Source of the DNA: Chloroflexi bacterium bin20
GTDB taxonomy: Bacteria > Chloroflexota > Anaerolineae > Aggregatilineales > Phototrophicaceae
Reading direction: 5' to 3'
Length of the DNA stretch: 64,000 bases
NCBI GenBank assembly: GCA_002238485.1
Contig: MPMG01000005.1
Span: forward strand, 62,001-126,000
The position numbers and the translations under genes were made by a program. Positions 32,931-41,278 of the stretch are shown piece by piece (positions within the stretch are counted from its first letter, which is position 1; each line of letters starts with the position of its first letter). The notes below the pieces were generated by a model. That model saw only the letters and a program-made list of their open reading frames with translations. It made no database searches and was not told the DNA's origin.

Positions 32931-34316
32931 TCACTTGCCACCGACCAACGCACGTCCGCCGATGACAAACCACACCGCTGCGCTCGCCACCAAGCCAATC
33001 GCTAGCGCAACGGGCAGGTCCAAGAAGAGCGACAGGAAGATGGACAAGTATGCGCCCAGCGACACGATCGTCACGGCTGCGCTTTCTCGCCAGCGCTTTT
33101 GGATGCGGAAGATATCGCTGACGAAAGGCAAGCCCATGATGAAGAGCGCAATGGAGGCCGCGCCTATCGCCAAGCCAGCCGGCAACGCTGCCTCTGCACC
33201 ACCAAAGCCATTGGGCGCTGCCAATATCGCTCCGCCGGTCACCACGCCGATCACCGCGAACATCATCAGCAGCATGTGCATAATGCTGATGCGCTGGATA
33301 GCTTGCCAGAATACCGCGTCAAAGCCCGCCCCAGACGCCGTGCGCATCTCGCTGACACGTTGGGATATGCGCCGCTGCAAAGCATAGATCACCAATGCCA
33401 GCACCGTGGCAAAATAGGGAATCGACTGCGGCAGTTGCGAAGGGATTTCCAAAGAACCCATGCGGATGCCCAGCGCGTCGAAGAAACCGAAAATAGACGA
33501 AGCGACCATGGTGCCGATGGGCGTGCCGCCACCCAGCGACGGCGTTACCAGCGCGATAAAACCGCGTCCGTTGGTCATGTCGCGCTGGAATAGCTGCAAG
33601 TAACCCATGCTCATGTGGATGCCGCCCAAACCGGCGAAGAAGCCGCTGATCAGCAGCGCCATATAGCGGATGCGCTTGACATTGATGCCCACCGATGCCG
33701 CCGCTTCGGGATTTTCGCCGACAGCGCGCAGGTGCATACCGATGGGCATGCGGTACAAGAAGAAAGCCACGACGAAGACAGCGATGAAAGCCAGCCAGGT
33801 CATCACACTCTGATTATCAAAGACGCCGAAGACGAAACCGCCTACCAGCGGGATGTCGTTGATGAACTCTGGCAGCTGGATGAAGGGCATCTGCAAGCTG
33901 GCGAGGGTGCTGGTATTGCCGCGGTCGCCGGTCAGCTCAAACATGATCGCCACAGTCGCCGAACTGCCGAAGATGTTCAGCGCAATGCCCGACAAGAACA
34001 AGTCGCCTTTGAGATCCAAGTGAAAAAGCGCCAGCACAAAAGACAGCAGCAGCGAAACACAAACGCCCAGCAGCAGACCCAGCCAGGGACCGACGCTTGT
34101 GCCGACTTCTGCGCCGAACCAGTCTTGCGAATAGGCGCTGACGATCACGCCGGTGAAGGCGGACGAAAGCATCATGCCTTCCAAGCCAATGTTGAGCACG
34201 CCGGCTTTTTCTGATATCAGCGCACCCAGCGAGGGCAGCAATATAGGCGTGGTTACGCGCAAAATCGCCGCCAAAAAGACAGCGCTGAAGATGCCGTCAA
34301 TCACATTTTCAAACAT
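32931..34316 (-). CDS. ABC transporter permease, BMP/nucleoside type (YufQ-like)
   Basis: A 461-residue membrane protein. LREAGVLNIGLEGMM-type residues appear as SEKAGVLNIGLEGMMLS (about 36-52), the signature of the BMP-linked permease family (branched-chain fold). GENPEAAASVGINVKR (about 210) is the cytoplasmic coupling segment. Compared with the family (about 300-320 residues) it carries an extra C-terminal block of about 110 residues with four hydrophobic helices, whose role is unknown. It overlaps the upstream permease gene by 8 nt and is the last gene of the operon. Confidence 0.9.
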   Translation of the reverse strand: MFENVIDGIFSAVFLAAILRVTTPILLPSLGALISEKAGVLNIGLEGMMLSSAFTGVIVSAYSQDWFGAEVGTSVGPWLGLLLGVCVSLLLSFVLALFHLDLKGDLFLSGIALNIFGSSATVAIMFELTGDRGNTSTLASLQMPFIQLPEFINDIPLVGGFVFGVFDNQSVMTWLAFIAVFVVAFFLYRMPIGMHLRAVGENPEAAASVGINVKRIRYMALLISGFFAGLGGIHMSMGYLQLFQRDMTNGRGFIALVTPSLGGGTPIGTMVASSIFGFFDALGIRMGSLEIPSQLPQSIPYFATVLALVIYALQRRISQRVSEMRTASGAGFDAVFWQAIQRISIMHMLLMMFAVIGVVTGGAILAAPNGFGGAEAALPAGLAIGAASIALFIMGLPFVSDIFRIQKRWRESAAVTIVSLGAYLSIFLSLFLDLPVALAIGLVASAAVWFVIGGRALVGGK

Positions 34317-36009
34317 CGCTGTCCTCCGCCTGGGTCAAGGCATGCCCGGCTTCGTCGATGTCCGCGCGCTTTTGACGAGCCTGGAAGAAGCTCACCAGCG
34401 CCTCGGCTGTGATCAGCAAGATGATGATGGCTTGGATCATGCGCACCACCTCGAAGCTGACATTGGCATCGCGCTCCATGAATTGCGCACCCGCCCGCAG
34501 ATAGGCATAAAGCAAGCCCGTGAAAGGCACAACCAGCACATTCAAGCGCGCCAGCAGCGCTACCACAACACCTTCAAATGCCAGCGCGAACGAGATATTT
34601 AGGATTAGCTGTCGGTGGATGCCATTCGCCAGGTGCATGCCCGCCAAGCCGGCCACGATGCCGCTGATGGCCATCACCAGCATGATCGTGCGCCGCGAAT
34701 TCACGCCGCCATAATCGGCAAAGCGCAGATTGCTGCCAATAATGCGGATCTCGTAACCCAATGGCGTGCGGCGAATCAGCAGCCAGGCCAGGAAAACCAC
34801 CACAACCAGGATAAACACGGCGATCGTAACCTGAGTCTTTTCGACGATGACCGGCAAGACGGCGTTGGCGGTGAACTTGTCCGATGCAACATAACCGGCC
34901 GTGGGCGGCTTCAACTGGAAATTGAGCACCATCTCGAAGAAGCGCGTCGCGATGACATTCAGCATCAGCGTCGAAACCAGTTCGTTTGCGCCCAAATAGG
35001 CTTTTAATGCCCCGGGGATCAATCCATAGACAAAGCCGGCTGTGCTGGCCGCCAGGATGATGAAGGGAATCAATAGGATGCTTGGCACATGCGGCGAGTT
35101 GAGGGCGATGATGCCGCTGACCAGCGCGCCAAAATAAAGCTGTCCCTCTGCGCCAAGGCTGAATTGCTGGGCGCGGAAGACGATCGCAAAACTCAAGCCC
35201 AACAAGATCAGCGTGATGGCATCTTGGATCCACACGCCCCAGCGATTCACCCGTTCGATCGGACCCAGCAGCAGCGCCTCAAAAGCCAGGCGCGATTGAT
35301 TCAAGGCTTCGCTATACGTCGTGGCGGCGCTGATGTCTTCGGGGCGAGCATAGAGCGTATAGATGCCATCTGCCGGCAAGGCGTATCCCTCGATGACCGC
35401 GTCTTTGCTACTGACCAGATCGTCAAAGGTCTCGTCCACTTGCAATTCGCTAGCCGAGGTGGAAGACGCCAAAGCCAAGCCCGCTGCATCGCGCAACTCC
35501 ACCAGCATATCGACCGGCGAGCGACGGTTCTTGGCATAAGCCAGCAGCGAGACGACATCGCCAGAGCGCCCGGCAAATGTCCAGGCAACCTCGCTGACTG
35601 GCTCGACGACATTGGGTTTGTTGAACTCGCCGCCGCGCGCCCGGTTGTAGCGCAAATCGACATCGTCGTGTTCAACCGGCTCGGCCTCTGTTAGCACCTG
35701 CACGCGGAATTCGCCCCGCTCAAAGCGGCTGGCTTCGTCCAGATTGAAGATGAATGTAACCAGAAAACCCAGCAGCAGCGCCACGATCACGGTCAGCAGC
35801 ACACGGATCGCCCCGCGCCGCAGCTCCACCACAAAGAGCAAGATGCACAGTCCCACCAGCCCGTTCACCAGCAAGATATTCTGCCAGCTGGCCGTGCCGG
35901 TCATTTTTTCGACGGAGCCGCCGAACATGGTCTGCGTTACGAAGAGCGTTACAGCCGCGCCGGCGATAATCCCAACCAGCAGCAGCGCTTGTCTGCGCGC
36001 CCAATTCAT
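34309..36009 (-). CDS. ABC transporter permease, BMP/nucleoside type (YufP-like) with periplasmic insert
   Basis: A 566-residue permease. Helices at about 10-80 are followed by an insert of roughly 150 residues (about 90-245), then the conserved BMP-permease core with AQQFSLGAEGQLYFGAL (about 278-294), LIPGALKAYLGANEL and IRIIGSNLRFADYGGVN (coupling). The insert reads as a beta-sandwich similar to PPC domains: GDVVSLLAYAKN, VELRDAAGLALA and YALPADGIYTLYA. It should face outward. Homologous permeases are about 350 residues long, so the insert is unusual. Confidence 0.88.
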   Translation of the reverse strand: MNWARRQALLLVGIIAGAAVTLFVTQTMFGGSVEKMTGTASWQNILLVNGLVGLCILLFVVELRRGAIRVLLTVIVALLLGFLVTFIFNLDEASRFERGEFRVQVLTEAEPVEHDDVDLRYNRARGGEFNKPNVVEPVSEVAWTFAGRSGDVVSLLAYAKNRRSPVDMLVELRDAAGLALASSTSASELQVDETFDDLVSSKDAVIEGYALPADGIYTLYARPEDISAATTYSEALNQSRLAFEALLLGPIERVNRWGVWIQDAITLILLGLSFAIVFRAQQFSLGAEGQLYFGALVSGIIALNSPHVPSILLIPFIILAASTAGFVYGLIPGALKAYLGANELVSTLMLNVIATRFFEMVLNFQLKPPTAGYVASDKFTANAVLPVIVEKTQVTIAVFILVVVVFLAWLLIRRTPLGYEIRIIGSNLRFADYGGVNSRRTIMLVMAISGIVAGLAGMHLANGIHRQLILNISFALAFEGVVVALLARLNVLVVPFTGLLYAYLRAGAQFMERDANVSFEVVRMIQAIIILLITAEALVSFFQARQKRADIDEAGHALTQAEDSDV

Positions 36010-37547
36010 GCGTATCGCTCCATTTCTGCCCGCTCTTGCCGCTCGGCCCCTAACATATAATAGCCGATGCGCTCTTCGGTCAGCTGTTCATCGTTGGGGA
36101 AGATGCCGACGATCTCGCCTTCATACATGACCATGATGCGGTCGGACAGCTTCATCACCTCTTGCAGGTCGGCCGAGATCAGCAAGATCGCCAAGCCATC
36201 GGTGCGCTGGTCAACCAACTGCTGATGAATGAATTCAATCGCGCCGATATCGACGCCGCGCGTGGGCTGGGCAGCAATGAGCAATTTGGGCGAGGACGAC
36301 AGCTCGCGCGCCACCACCACTTTTTGCATATTGCCCCCAGAAAGCGCGCTGACAGGGATGCTGCCATCGGGCGCGATGATGTTGAATTGGCGGATCATGT
36401 CTGCGCCGTTTTCATCAATGGACTTGATGTCCAGCAGGCCGCGGCGCGTGAATGGCTCGCGATAATAGCGGTCGATGATCAGGTTGTCGGCGATGGACGA
36501 CCAGAGGGCGACGCCATTGGTCAGGCGGTCTTCGGGGATATGCGCCACATTGTGTTCGCGCACCGACCGCGGACCGCGTCCCAGGATCTGCTCGCCGCTG
36601 ATGTAGGCTTCGCCAGTGGTCGGCGGTCGCAAGCCCGTCAGCACTTCCGCCAGCTCGGTTTGTCCATTGCCCTCGACGCCAGCGATACCCAAAATCTCGT
36701 TCTCGTAAACGTTGAAGCCGACATGTTTGAGCAATTGATGTCCACTGCTGTCGGCATAGGTCAGGTCATCGACTTGCAACACGGGCTCGCCTCTTGTAAC
36801 CGGCGGGCGGTCGACCTGCATGAAGACCTCGCGCCCGACCATCATGCGCGCCAGTTCGCGTTCGCTGGTCTCGGCCGTGTTGACCGTGCCCACCTGGCGA
36901 GCATCGCGCATGACCGTCACGCGGTCGCTGATTTCGATGACTTCTTTGAGCTTGTGGGTGATGAAAATGACGGTCTTGCCGCCTTCGACCAGGTTGCGGA
37001 TGGCGGCGAAGAGGTCGATGGTCTCGCTGGGTGTCAGCACGGCGGTCGGCTCGTCCAGGATGAGGATTTCTGCGCCGCGATACAGCGCTTTGAGGATTTC
37101 CACACGCTGACGCATGCCCACGGGGATATCGGCGATCTTGGCACTGGGATTGACGAACAAGCCATACTCGCGCGAAAGCTGCTCGGTATCGGTCACGGCG
37201 CGCGGGAAGTCGATCTGCATGCCCTGTTTGGTTTCGCGGTTGAGGATGATGTTCTGCGCCACGCTGAAGGAATCGACCAGCATGAAGTTTTGATGCACCA
37301 TGCCGATGCCCAGCTCGATAGCCGCCTGCGGATTGGGGATTTGCACTTCCCCCTCGCGGATGAAGAGCGCGCCCTCGGTCGGCTGTTCCAGGCCATAGAG
37401 AATCTTCATCAACGTGGATTTGCCCGCTCCGTTTTCACCGACCAGGGCGTGGATTTCGCCTTGCTCGACGTGGAAGTTGATGTCGTCGTTGGCATGCACG
37501 CCGTTGGGATAAATCTTGTGAACGTTCTGCGTTTCGATGATTGGCAT
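36006..37547 (-). CDS. ABC transporter ATP-binding protein (sugar/nucleoside, double ATPase)
   Basis: A 513-residue protein with two ABC domains, as in YufO/RbsA. The first domain shows Walker A GENGAGKST (about 37-45) and Walker B EILILDEPTAVL (about 155-166). The second has a degenerate Walker A (GVEGNGQTE, lacking GK) and a signature segment VSALSGGNMQKVVVAREL (about 404-421), as is usual in this family. It energises the two permeases downstream. Start ATG at 37547. The end overlaps the next permease gene by ATGA. It is separated from the binding-protein gene by a DNA methyltransferase gene. Confidence 0.93.
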   Translation of the reverse strand: MPIIETQNVHKIYPNGVHANDDINFHVEQGEIHALVGENGAGKSTLMKILYGLEQPTEGALFIREGEVQIPNPQAAIELGIGMVHQNFMLVDSFSVAQNIILNRETKQGMQIDFPRAVTDTEQLSREYGLFVNPSAKIADIPVGMRQRVEILKALYRGAEILILDEPTAVLTPSETIDLFAAIRNLVEGGKTVIFITHKLKEVIEISDRVTVMRDARQVGTVNTAETSERELARMMVGREVFMQVDRPPVTRGEPVLQVDDLTYADSSGHQLLKHVGFNVYENEILGIAGVEGNGQTELAEVLTGLRPPTTGEAYISGEQILGRGPRSVREHNVAHIPEDRLTNGVALWSSIADNLIIDRYYREPFTRRGLLDIKSIDENGADMIRQFNIIAPDGSIPVSALSGGNMQKVVVARELSSSPKLLIAAQPTRGVDIGAIEFIHQQLVDQRTDGLAILLISADLQEVMKLSDRIMVMYEGEIVGIFPNDEQLTEERIGYYMLGAERQERAEMERYA

Positions 37548-37608
37548 AGCGATTCACCACAGAGGCACAGAGGGCACAGAGAAGAACAAAGACTCTAGCA
37601 ATTGAAAC

Positions 37609-38412
37609 TCAAACTAGAATATCACATCCAAGAAACTCGCGCCCGACATCAAGGGAAGCGCGCATCACAGAGAAGGAACCCGCCGCCGGGTCCATGATCA
37701 TATCGCCTTCATCGCTGACTGCCGCAATCAGCCTGGCTTGCAACTCGACCGGCTTGCTGTGCGCGAATCCATTGGACGGCTTCTTCTCTTGCCAGACATC
37801 GGGAATATTATGCAGCTTCCAAACGCCCTTGGCGCGGCGGGGCTGTTTTTGCAAGACGATGCAGTATTCGCTCTGACGCCGCGTGCGATAGCCCATGCCC
37901 ATCCGTCCTTTGTCCCAGACGATCATATCGACCACATCCAGGCGCGTGCCAGCCAGCCAATGTGTGAAGCCTTGGCAGAGGTGAAACTTGTCCATCCACA
38001 AGAAGAGATGCCCCGAAGGGATCAGCGCCCGGTCGATGCCCTGCAGGAACTTAGCGATGATCTTCTCACTCATTTGCAGCAGGGCGCTGCGCCGCTTGCC
38101 CCGCGATTTGCCTTCGTTGCCATAACTGAGCTTGTCCAGCACGCCGCGATACTGCGGGTCGAAGAAGGCTACCGGGATGCTGTCAGGCGGCAGCAGCGAC
38201 AGAAAATGCAGCCCATCCATCTGCAAGCGCGTGTTGGGTACGAGTTCGGGCGGCAAGACAAAGGTCGGCGCTTCCAGTGTGCGCTGCGATGAGAATACAG
38301 TTTGTGCGTTGGCAGCTTCCATTGCGCGCCTTGCTTGGGCGAGTCGCCGCATCCACCTCAATAGCCGACCAGAACGATTTTCCAATGCCAATCTCGTTCT
38401 TGCAACAACCAT
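37609..38412 (-). CDS. Solitary DNA methyltransferase (N4/N6 type)
   Basis: About 267 residues. FFDPQYRG (about 85-92) gives the DPPY-like catalytic motif IV and IMDPAAGSFSVMRAS (about 244-258) gives the AdoMet motif I. Motif IV before motif I marks a beta-class enzyme. No endonuclease gene is adjacent. It is on the same strand as, and between, the ABC ATPase and BMP protein genes. Start is uncertain: ATG 38412 has GGGGAG directly adjacent, while ATG 38322 is better spaced after AAGG. Sequence upstream of 38412 is a palindromic repeat and not coding. It may be an orphan regulator methylase or part of a lost restriction system. Confidence 0.82.
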   Translation of the reverse strand: MVVARTRLALENRSGRLLRWMRRLAQARRAMEAANAQTVFSSQRTLEAPTFVLPPELVPNTRLQMDGLHFLSLLPPDSIPVAFFDPQYRGVLDKLSYGNEGKSRGKRRSALLQMSEKIIAKFLQGIDRALIPSGHLFLWMDKFHLCQGFTHWLAGTRLDVVDMIVWDKGRMGMGYRTRRQSEYCIVLQKQPRRAKGVWKLHNIPDVWQEKKPSNGFAHSKPVELQARLIAAVSDEGDMIMDPAAGSFSVMRASLDVGREFLGCDILV

Positions 38413-38509
38413 CTCCCCGTTGATATGGGGGACTGAGGGGTAGACACAGGGGCGACCCAGAGAGCCGCCCCCAGCTTCGACTTGCGGTATAGACGATGGA
38501 TGCCCGAAG
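38413..38509. repeat. Intergenic palindromic repeats within the BMP operon
   Basis: This gap holds a diverged REP-like unit (TGATATGGGGGACTGAGGGG, about 38420-38440) and a GGGGCGACCCAGAGAGCCGCCCC palindrome (38449-38472). Hairpins here could separate expression of the highly needed binding protein from the downstream genes. Confidence 0.7.
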
Positions 38510-39655
38510 CTACATATCATCCATCATCATGTCGTCCATGCTCATGCCAGCGGTTGACATATCGGCGCAGGCCGTGCCCACAGCCGCCATCATGTCTTCG
38601 CTGGTGAACACAGTCTGCACTTCGATATCGCCGTTGACCACAGCTGCCTCGGCCGCCTCGACCATGGCTTTGATGTCGTCGGAAGTGGCGGCATCGTAGA
38701 ATTCGTTCTTCGCCAAGCCAACGCCGCCTTCGGGGATGCCCAGGCTCTCGGCGCTGCCATAAGGAAGCTCGCCTTCCAGGTGCAGGGTGATGGCGCGGAA
38801 GATTGAATTGTCGACATTCTTGAGCATGCTGGTCAAGATGCGCTCGGCTTGGTCGGGGTCGGTTTCGGCGACGATGGTAGCCTGGTCGCTGTCGACGCCG
38901 ATAGCATAGCGCTCTTGTTCATGCGCGGCTTCAAAGACGCCAACGCCCGTGCCGCCAGCGATCTGGAAGACGATGTCCGCGCCCTGCTCATACATGGCCA
39001 GGGTGATTTCTTTGCCGCGCGCCGGGTCGTTCCAGCTGCCAGCATACTGCACGATGCTCTGCGTATCGGGGTTGACCAGGCAAGCGCCCTGCTCGTAACC
39101 CACGATGAAGTCATCGATGACGGGGATCTGCTGCCCGCCGACCGCGCCGATGATCGGGGCGTCGTTCGTGCCCTCCATCATGCTGGTGGTGATGGCGGCG
39201 GCATATACGCCAGCCAGGAAGGAGCCCTGGTTTTGCGCATAGGTCATCGAATAGACATTGGCGCAGCCCTCGACGCAGACATCGGCGTTGTCGTAGGGCA
39301 TGGGCGCATCGTAGAACATGAAATACTTGTCGGGATACAAGTGCGCGTTGGCGGCCAGATAGTCGATCATCTGGAAGGTGCCAGCGATGAGAATGTCGTA
39401 GGAGTCGCTGTCGGACATGACATCCAGCAAGCCCGGCTCCCAGTTGGCGGGGTCGATGCCCAGCTCGACAGTGTCGATCTCGATATCGTATTCATCGGCG
39501 ATAGCGTCCATGCCGCGTTGGGCGCTATCGAAGAAGGACTTGTCGCCCAAGGTGCCATTGACCACCGAAACCACGCGCAGGGCATCCTGGGCGGTCGCGG
39601 CAAATGCTGTCAGAAAGACGAGCATAACGACCAGCAGAAAACTTAGCTTTCTCAT
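38510..39655 (-). CDS. BMP family ABC transporter substrate-binding protein
   Basis: A 381-residue periplasmic or surface protein. A signal peptide is clear (MRKLSFLLVVMLVFLTAFA, cleavage near ATAQ), with no lipobox cysteine. NGTLGDKSFFDSAQRGM (about 33-49) is the hallmark of the BMP/Med family, which binds nucleosides. QGSFLAGVYAA and VGVFEAAHEQERYAIGVDSDQA support this. The C-terminus ends in a Met/Asp-rich tail (SMDDMMMDDM), not expected in the family. GGAGGAAC precedes the ATG. It heads the transporter operon. Confidence 0.93.
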   Translation of the reverse strand: MRKLSFLLVVMLVFLTAFAATAQDALRVVSVVNGTLGDKSFFDSAQRGMDAIADEYDIEIDTVELGIDPANWEPGLLDVMSDSDSYDILIAGTFQMIDYLAANAHLYPDKYFMFYDAPMPYDNADVCVEGCANVYSMTYAQNQGSFLAGVYAAAITTSMMEGTNDAPIIGAVGGQQIPVIDDFIVGYEQGACLVNPDTQSIVQYAGSWNDPARGKEITLAMYEQGADIVFQIAGGTGVGVFEAAHEQERYAIGVDSDQATIVAETDPDQAERILTSMLKNVDNSIFRAITLHLEGELPYGSAESLGIPEGGVGLAKNEFYDAATSDDIKAMVEAAEAAVVNGDIEVQTVFTSEDMMAAVGTACADMSTAGMSMDDMMMDDM

Positions 39656-39706
39656 GTTGTTCCTCCGTTAGGGGTAAACGTTGTCAGCGTGGCTGCTGAT
39701 GCGCGT

Positions 39707-39712
39707 ATTATA
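39707..39712 (-). promoter_or_regulatory. -10 element for the BMP transporter operon
   Basis: A perfect TATAAT (minus strand) lies about 50 nt upstream of the BMP gene start, in the order TATAAT, spacer, GGAGGAAC, ATG. The -35 region (about 39730) is poor, so an activator may be needed. Confidence 0.6.
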
Positions 39713-39757
39713 GACGCAAGTGGCGGGGATTGGCAAAAATCGGCGGTGAGCAGTTGA

Positions 39758-39994
39758 CTATGTGTCCAGACCTGTCAATTGTCGCTTGCGCTTGCTGCTG
39801 CGCCGAATGTAGAACATGGCCAGGAGTGGTCCTGCGATGGGTATCAAGATGCAGATCACGCCCCAGAAGATCAGATCGCGGGCAGTCGCGCCCTTGCGGT
39901 ACAGATACATCCATGCCAGCAGCGGCAGTGCCAGAAAAGCGATTTGCATCGCTACGATCGTCATTTCGGACGGTCCCAGCATGGCTAATTCCAT
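39758..39994 (-). CDS. Small membrane protein (PLDc_N-like)
   Basis: A 78-residue protein with two hydrophobic helices (about 12-30 and 40-62) and a basic C-terminus (RRSSKRKRQ). The spacing WMYLYRKG...FWGVICILIPIAGPLLAMFY resembles the PLDc_N small membrane domain (W..i..iPi.Gp..Y). Start ATG follows GAGGAAGCA. Function is unknown. It stands alone between the BMP operon and a divergent nucleoside hydrolase gene. Confidence 0.7.
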   Translation of the reverse strand: MELAMLGPSEMTIVAMQIAFLALPLLAWMYLYRKGATARDLIFWGVICILIPIAGPLLAMFYIRRSSKRKRQLTGLDT

Positions 39995-40273
39995 TGCTTC
40001 CTCCTCAGAACGAATTCATAGCTTCAAACCATCTGCCCACAACTCGATGGTTTGCCATAGTCTATTGTACGCGCACTTTTTGCTATTCTGAGTAAGTCCA
40101 AGCAAGCAATGAGACGAATTGCCGCATTCGTTATTCCACATAGTGGGCGACCCAGTGGCTCATCCCTACACAATCCTTTATGCCATAAGCCCCGGTGCCG
40201 AATCCTTGCATGACTTACTCGGACTTGTTTCTGTGGGTACAATACAGCCCAAACTTAGCGAAAGGGCTGCTGC
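39995..40273. repeat. Divergent intergenic region with a palindromic repeat
   Basis: Contains the GGGCGACCCAGTGGCTCATCCC repeat (40142-40170). A -10-like TACAAT lies at 40238-40243 ahead of the nucleoside hydrolase gene, but no matching -35 is clear. No gene was seen. Confidence 0.55.
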
Positions 40274-41209
40274 ATGACGAAACTGCTCATTGATACCGAT
40301 GCCGGCGTCGACGACGCCCAGGCTATCATGCTGGCGTTTTGCGAGCCGGGCGTGGATGTCGTCGCCATCACCACCTTGACAGGCAATGTGCATATCCGCC
40401 AGGTCAACCCCAATGTGCTGACGATTTTGGAAGTGATGAACCGCGATGTGCCCGTCTATGCCGGCTGCGACCGTCCCCTCGTCCAGCCCTGGGAAGACGC
40501 CGCCGAGTTTCATGGCAGCGATGGCCTGGGCGGCTACCGCGACCGTCCCAAATTGACAGTCCAACTGCAAGATGAACATGCCGTGCCGGCGCTGCTGCGG
40601 CTGTCGCGCGAATACGCGGGCGAGCTCACGTTGATCGCGCTGGGACCATTGACCAACATCGCGGCTGCCGCGCGCCTCGACCCCGATTTTCCCGCGCGCA
40701 TCAAGCATTTCGCCTTCATGGGCGGCACCATCGCCGCGCAAGGCAACACGCCAGGCCTCACCGCCGAATACAACATCTACACCGACCCGGAAGCCGCCTT
40801 CATCGCGCTGGATGCTTTCCCGCAGTCCACCATGCTCAGCTGGGAGACGACGCTCTGGCATGGATTCGCCTGGGACAAGTTCAACCAGCTTTGCGAAATC
40901 GACACGATCAACGGGCGCTTCTTCCGCGATATTTCGCAAGCGACCGCGGAACGATTGCAGACCACCTATGCGCGTCCGGCTTATCTGCTGCCCGATCCGC
41001 TGGCCATGGCGGTGACCCTGCGCCCGCAACTCATCCAACAATGCAGCGATCATTTTGTGACGGTCGAACTGAACGGCGCGCTCACCCGCGGGCAGACCGT
41101 CATTGACTACACCGGAATCAGCGGCCAGAAGCCCAATGTGACCATCGTACGGGCGCTGGATACCGACGGCGTGCATGCCATGTTCGTCGATGCGCTGGCG
41201 CAGGCGTGA
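40274..41209 (+). CDS. Nucleoside hydrolase (IUNH family)
   Basis: A 311-residue paralogue of the gene at 28861. LLIDTDAGVDDAQAIML (about 4-20) is the calcium-binding signature. GPLTNIAAAARL and FMGGTIAAQGNTPG follow, and the second site reads LLPDPLAMAVTL (about 237-248). It hydrolyses nucleosides in the cytoplasm. The two copies share only motif-level similarity, which suggests different base preference. A peptidase gene follows 69 nt downstream. Confidence 0.93.
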   Translation: MTKLLIDTDAGVDDAQAIMLAFCEPGVDVVAITTLTGNVHIRQVNPNVLTILEVMNRDVPVYAGCDRPLVQPWEDAAEFHGSDGLGGYRDRPKLTVQLQDEHAVPALLRLSREYAGELTLIALGPLTNIAAAARLDPDFPARIKHFAFMGGTIAAQGNTPGLTAEYNIYTDPEAAFIALDAFPQSTMLSWETTLWHGFAWDKFNQLCEIDTINGRFFRDISQATAERLQTTYARPAYLLPDPLAMAVTLRPQLIQQCSDHFVTVELNGALTRGQTVIDYTGISGQKPNVTIVRALDTDGVHAMFVDALAQA

Positions 41210-41278
41210 CCCCCACCCCAAACCCCCGGCGGGTCTGTGTCTACGCGACCCCAAAATGAGGGAGGAGCTTCACAAGAC

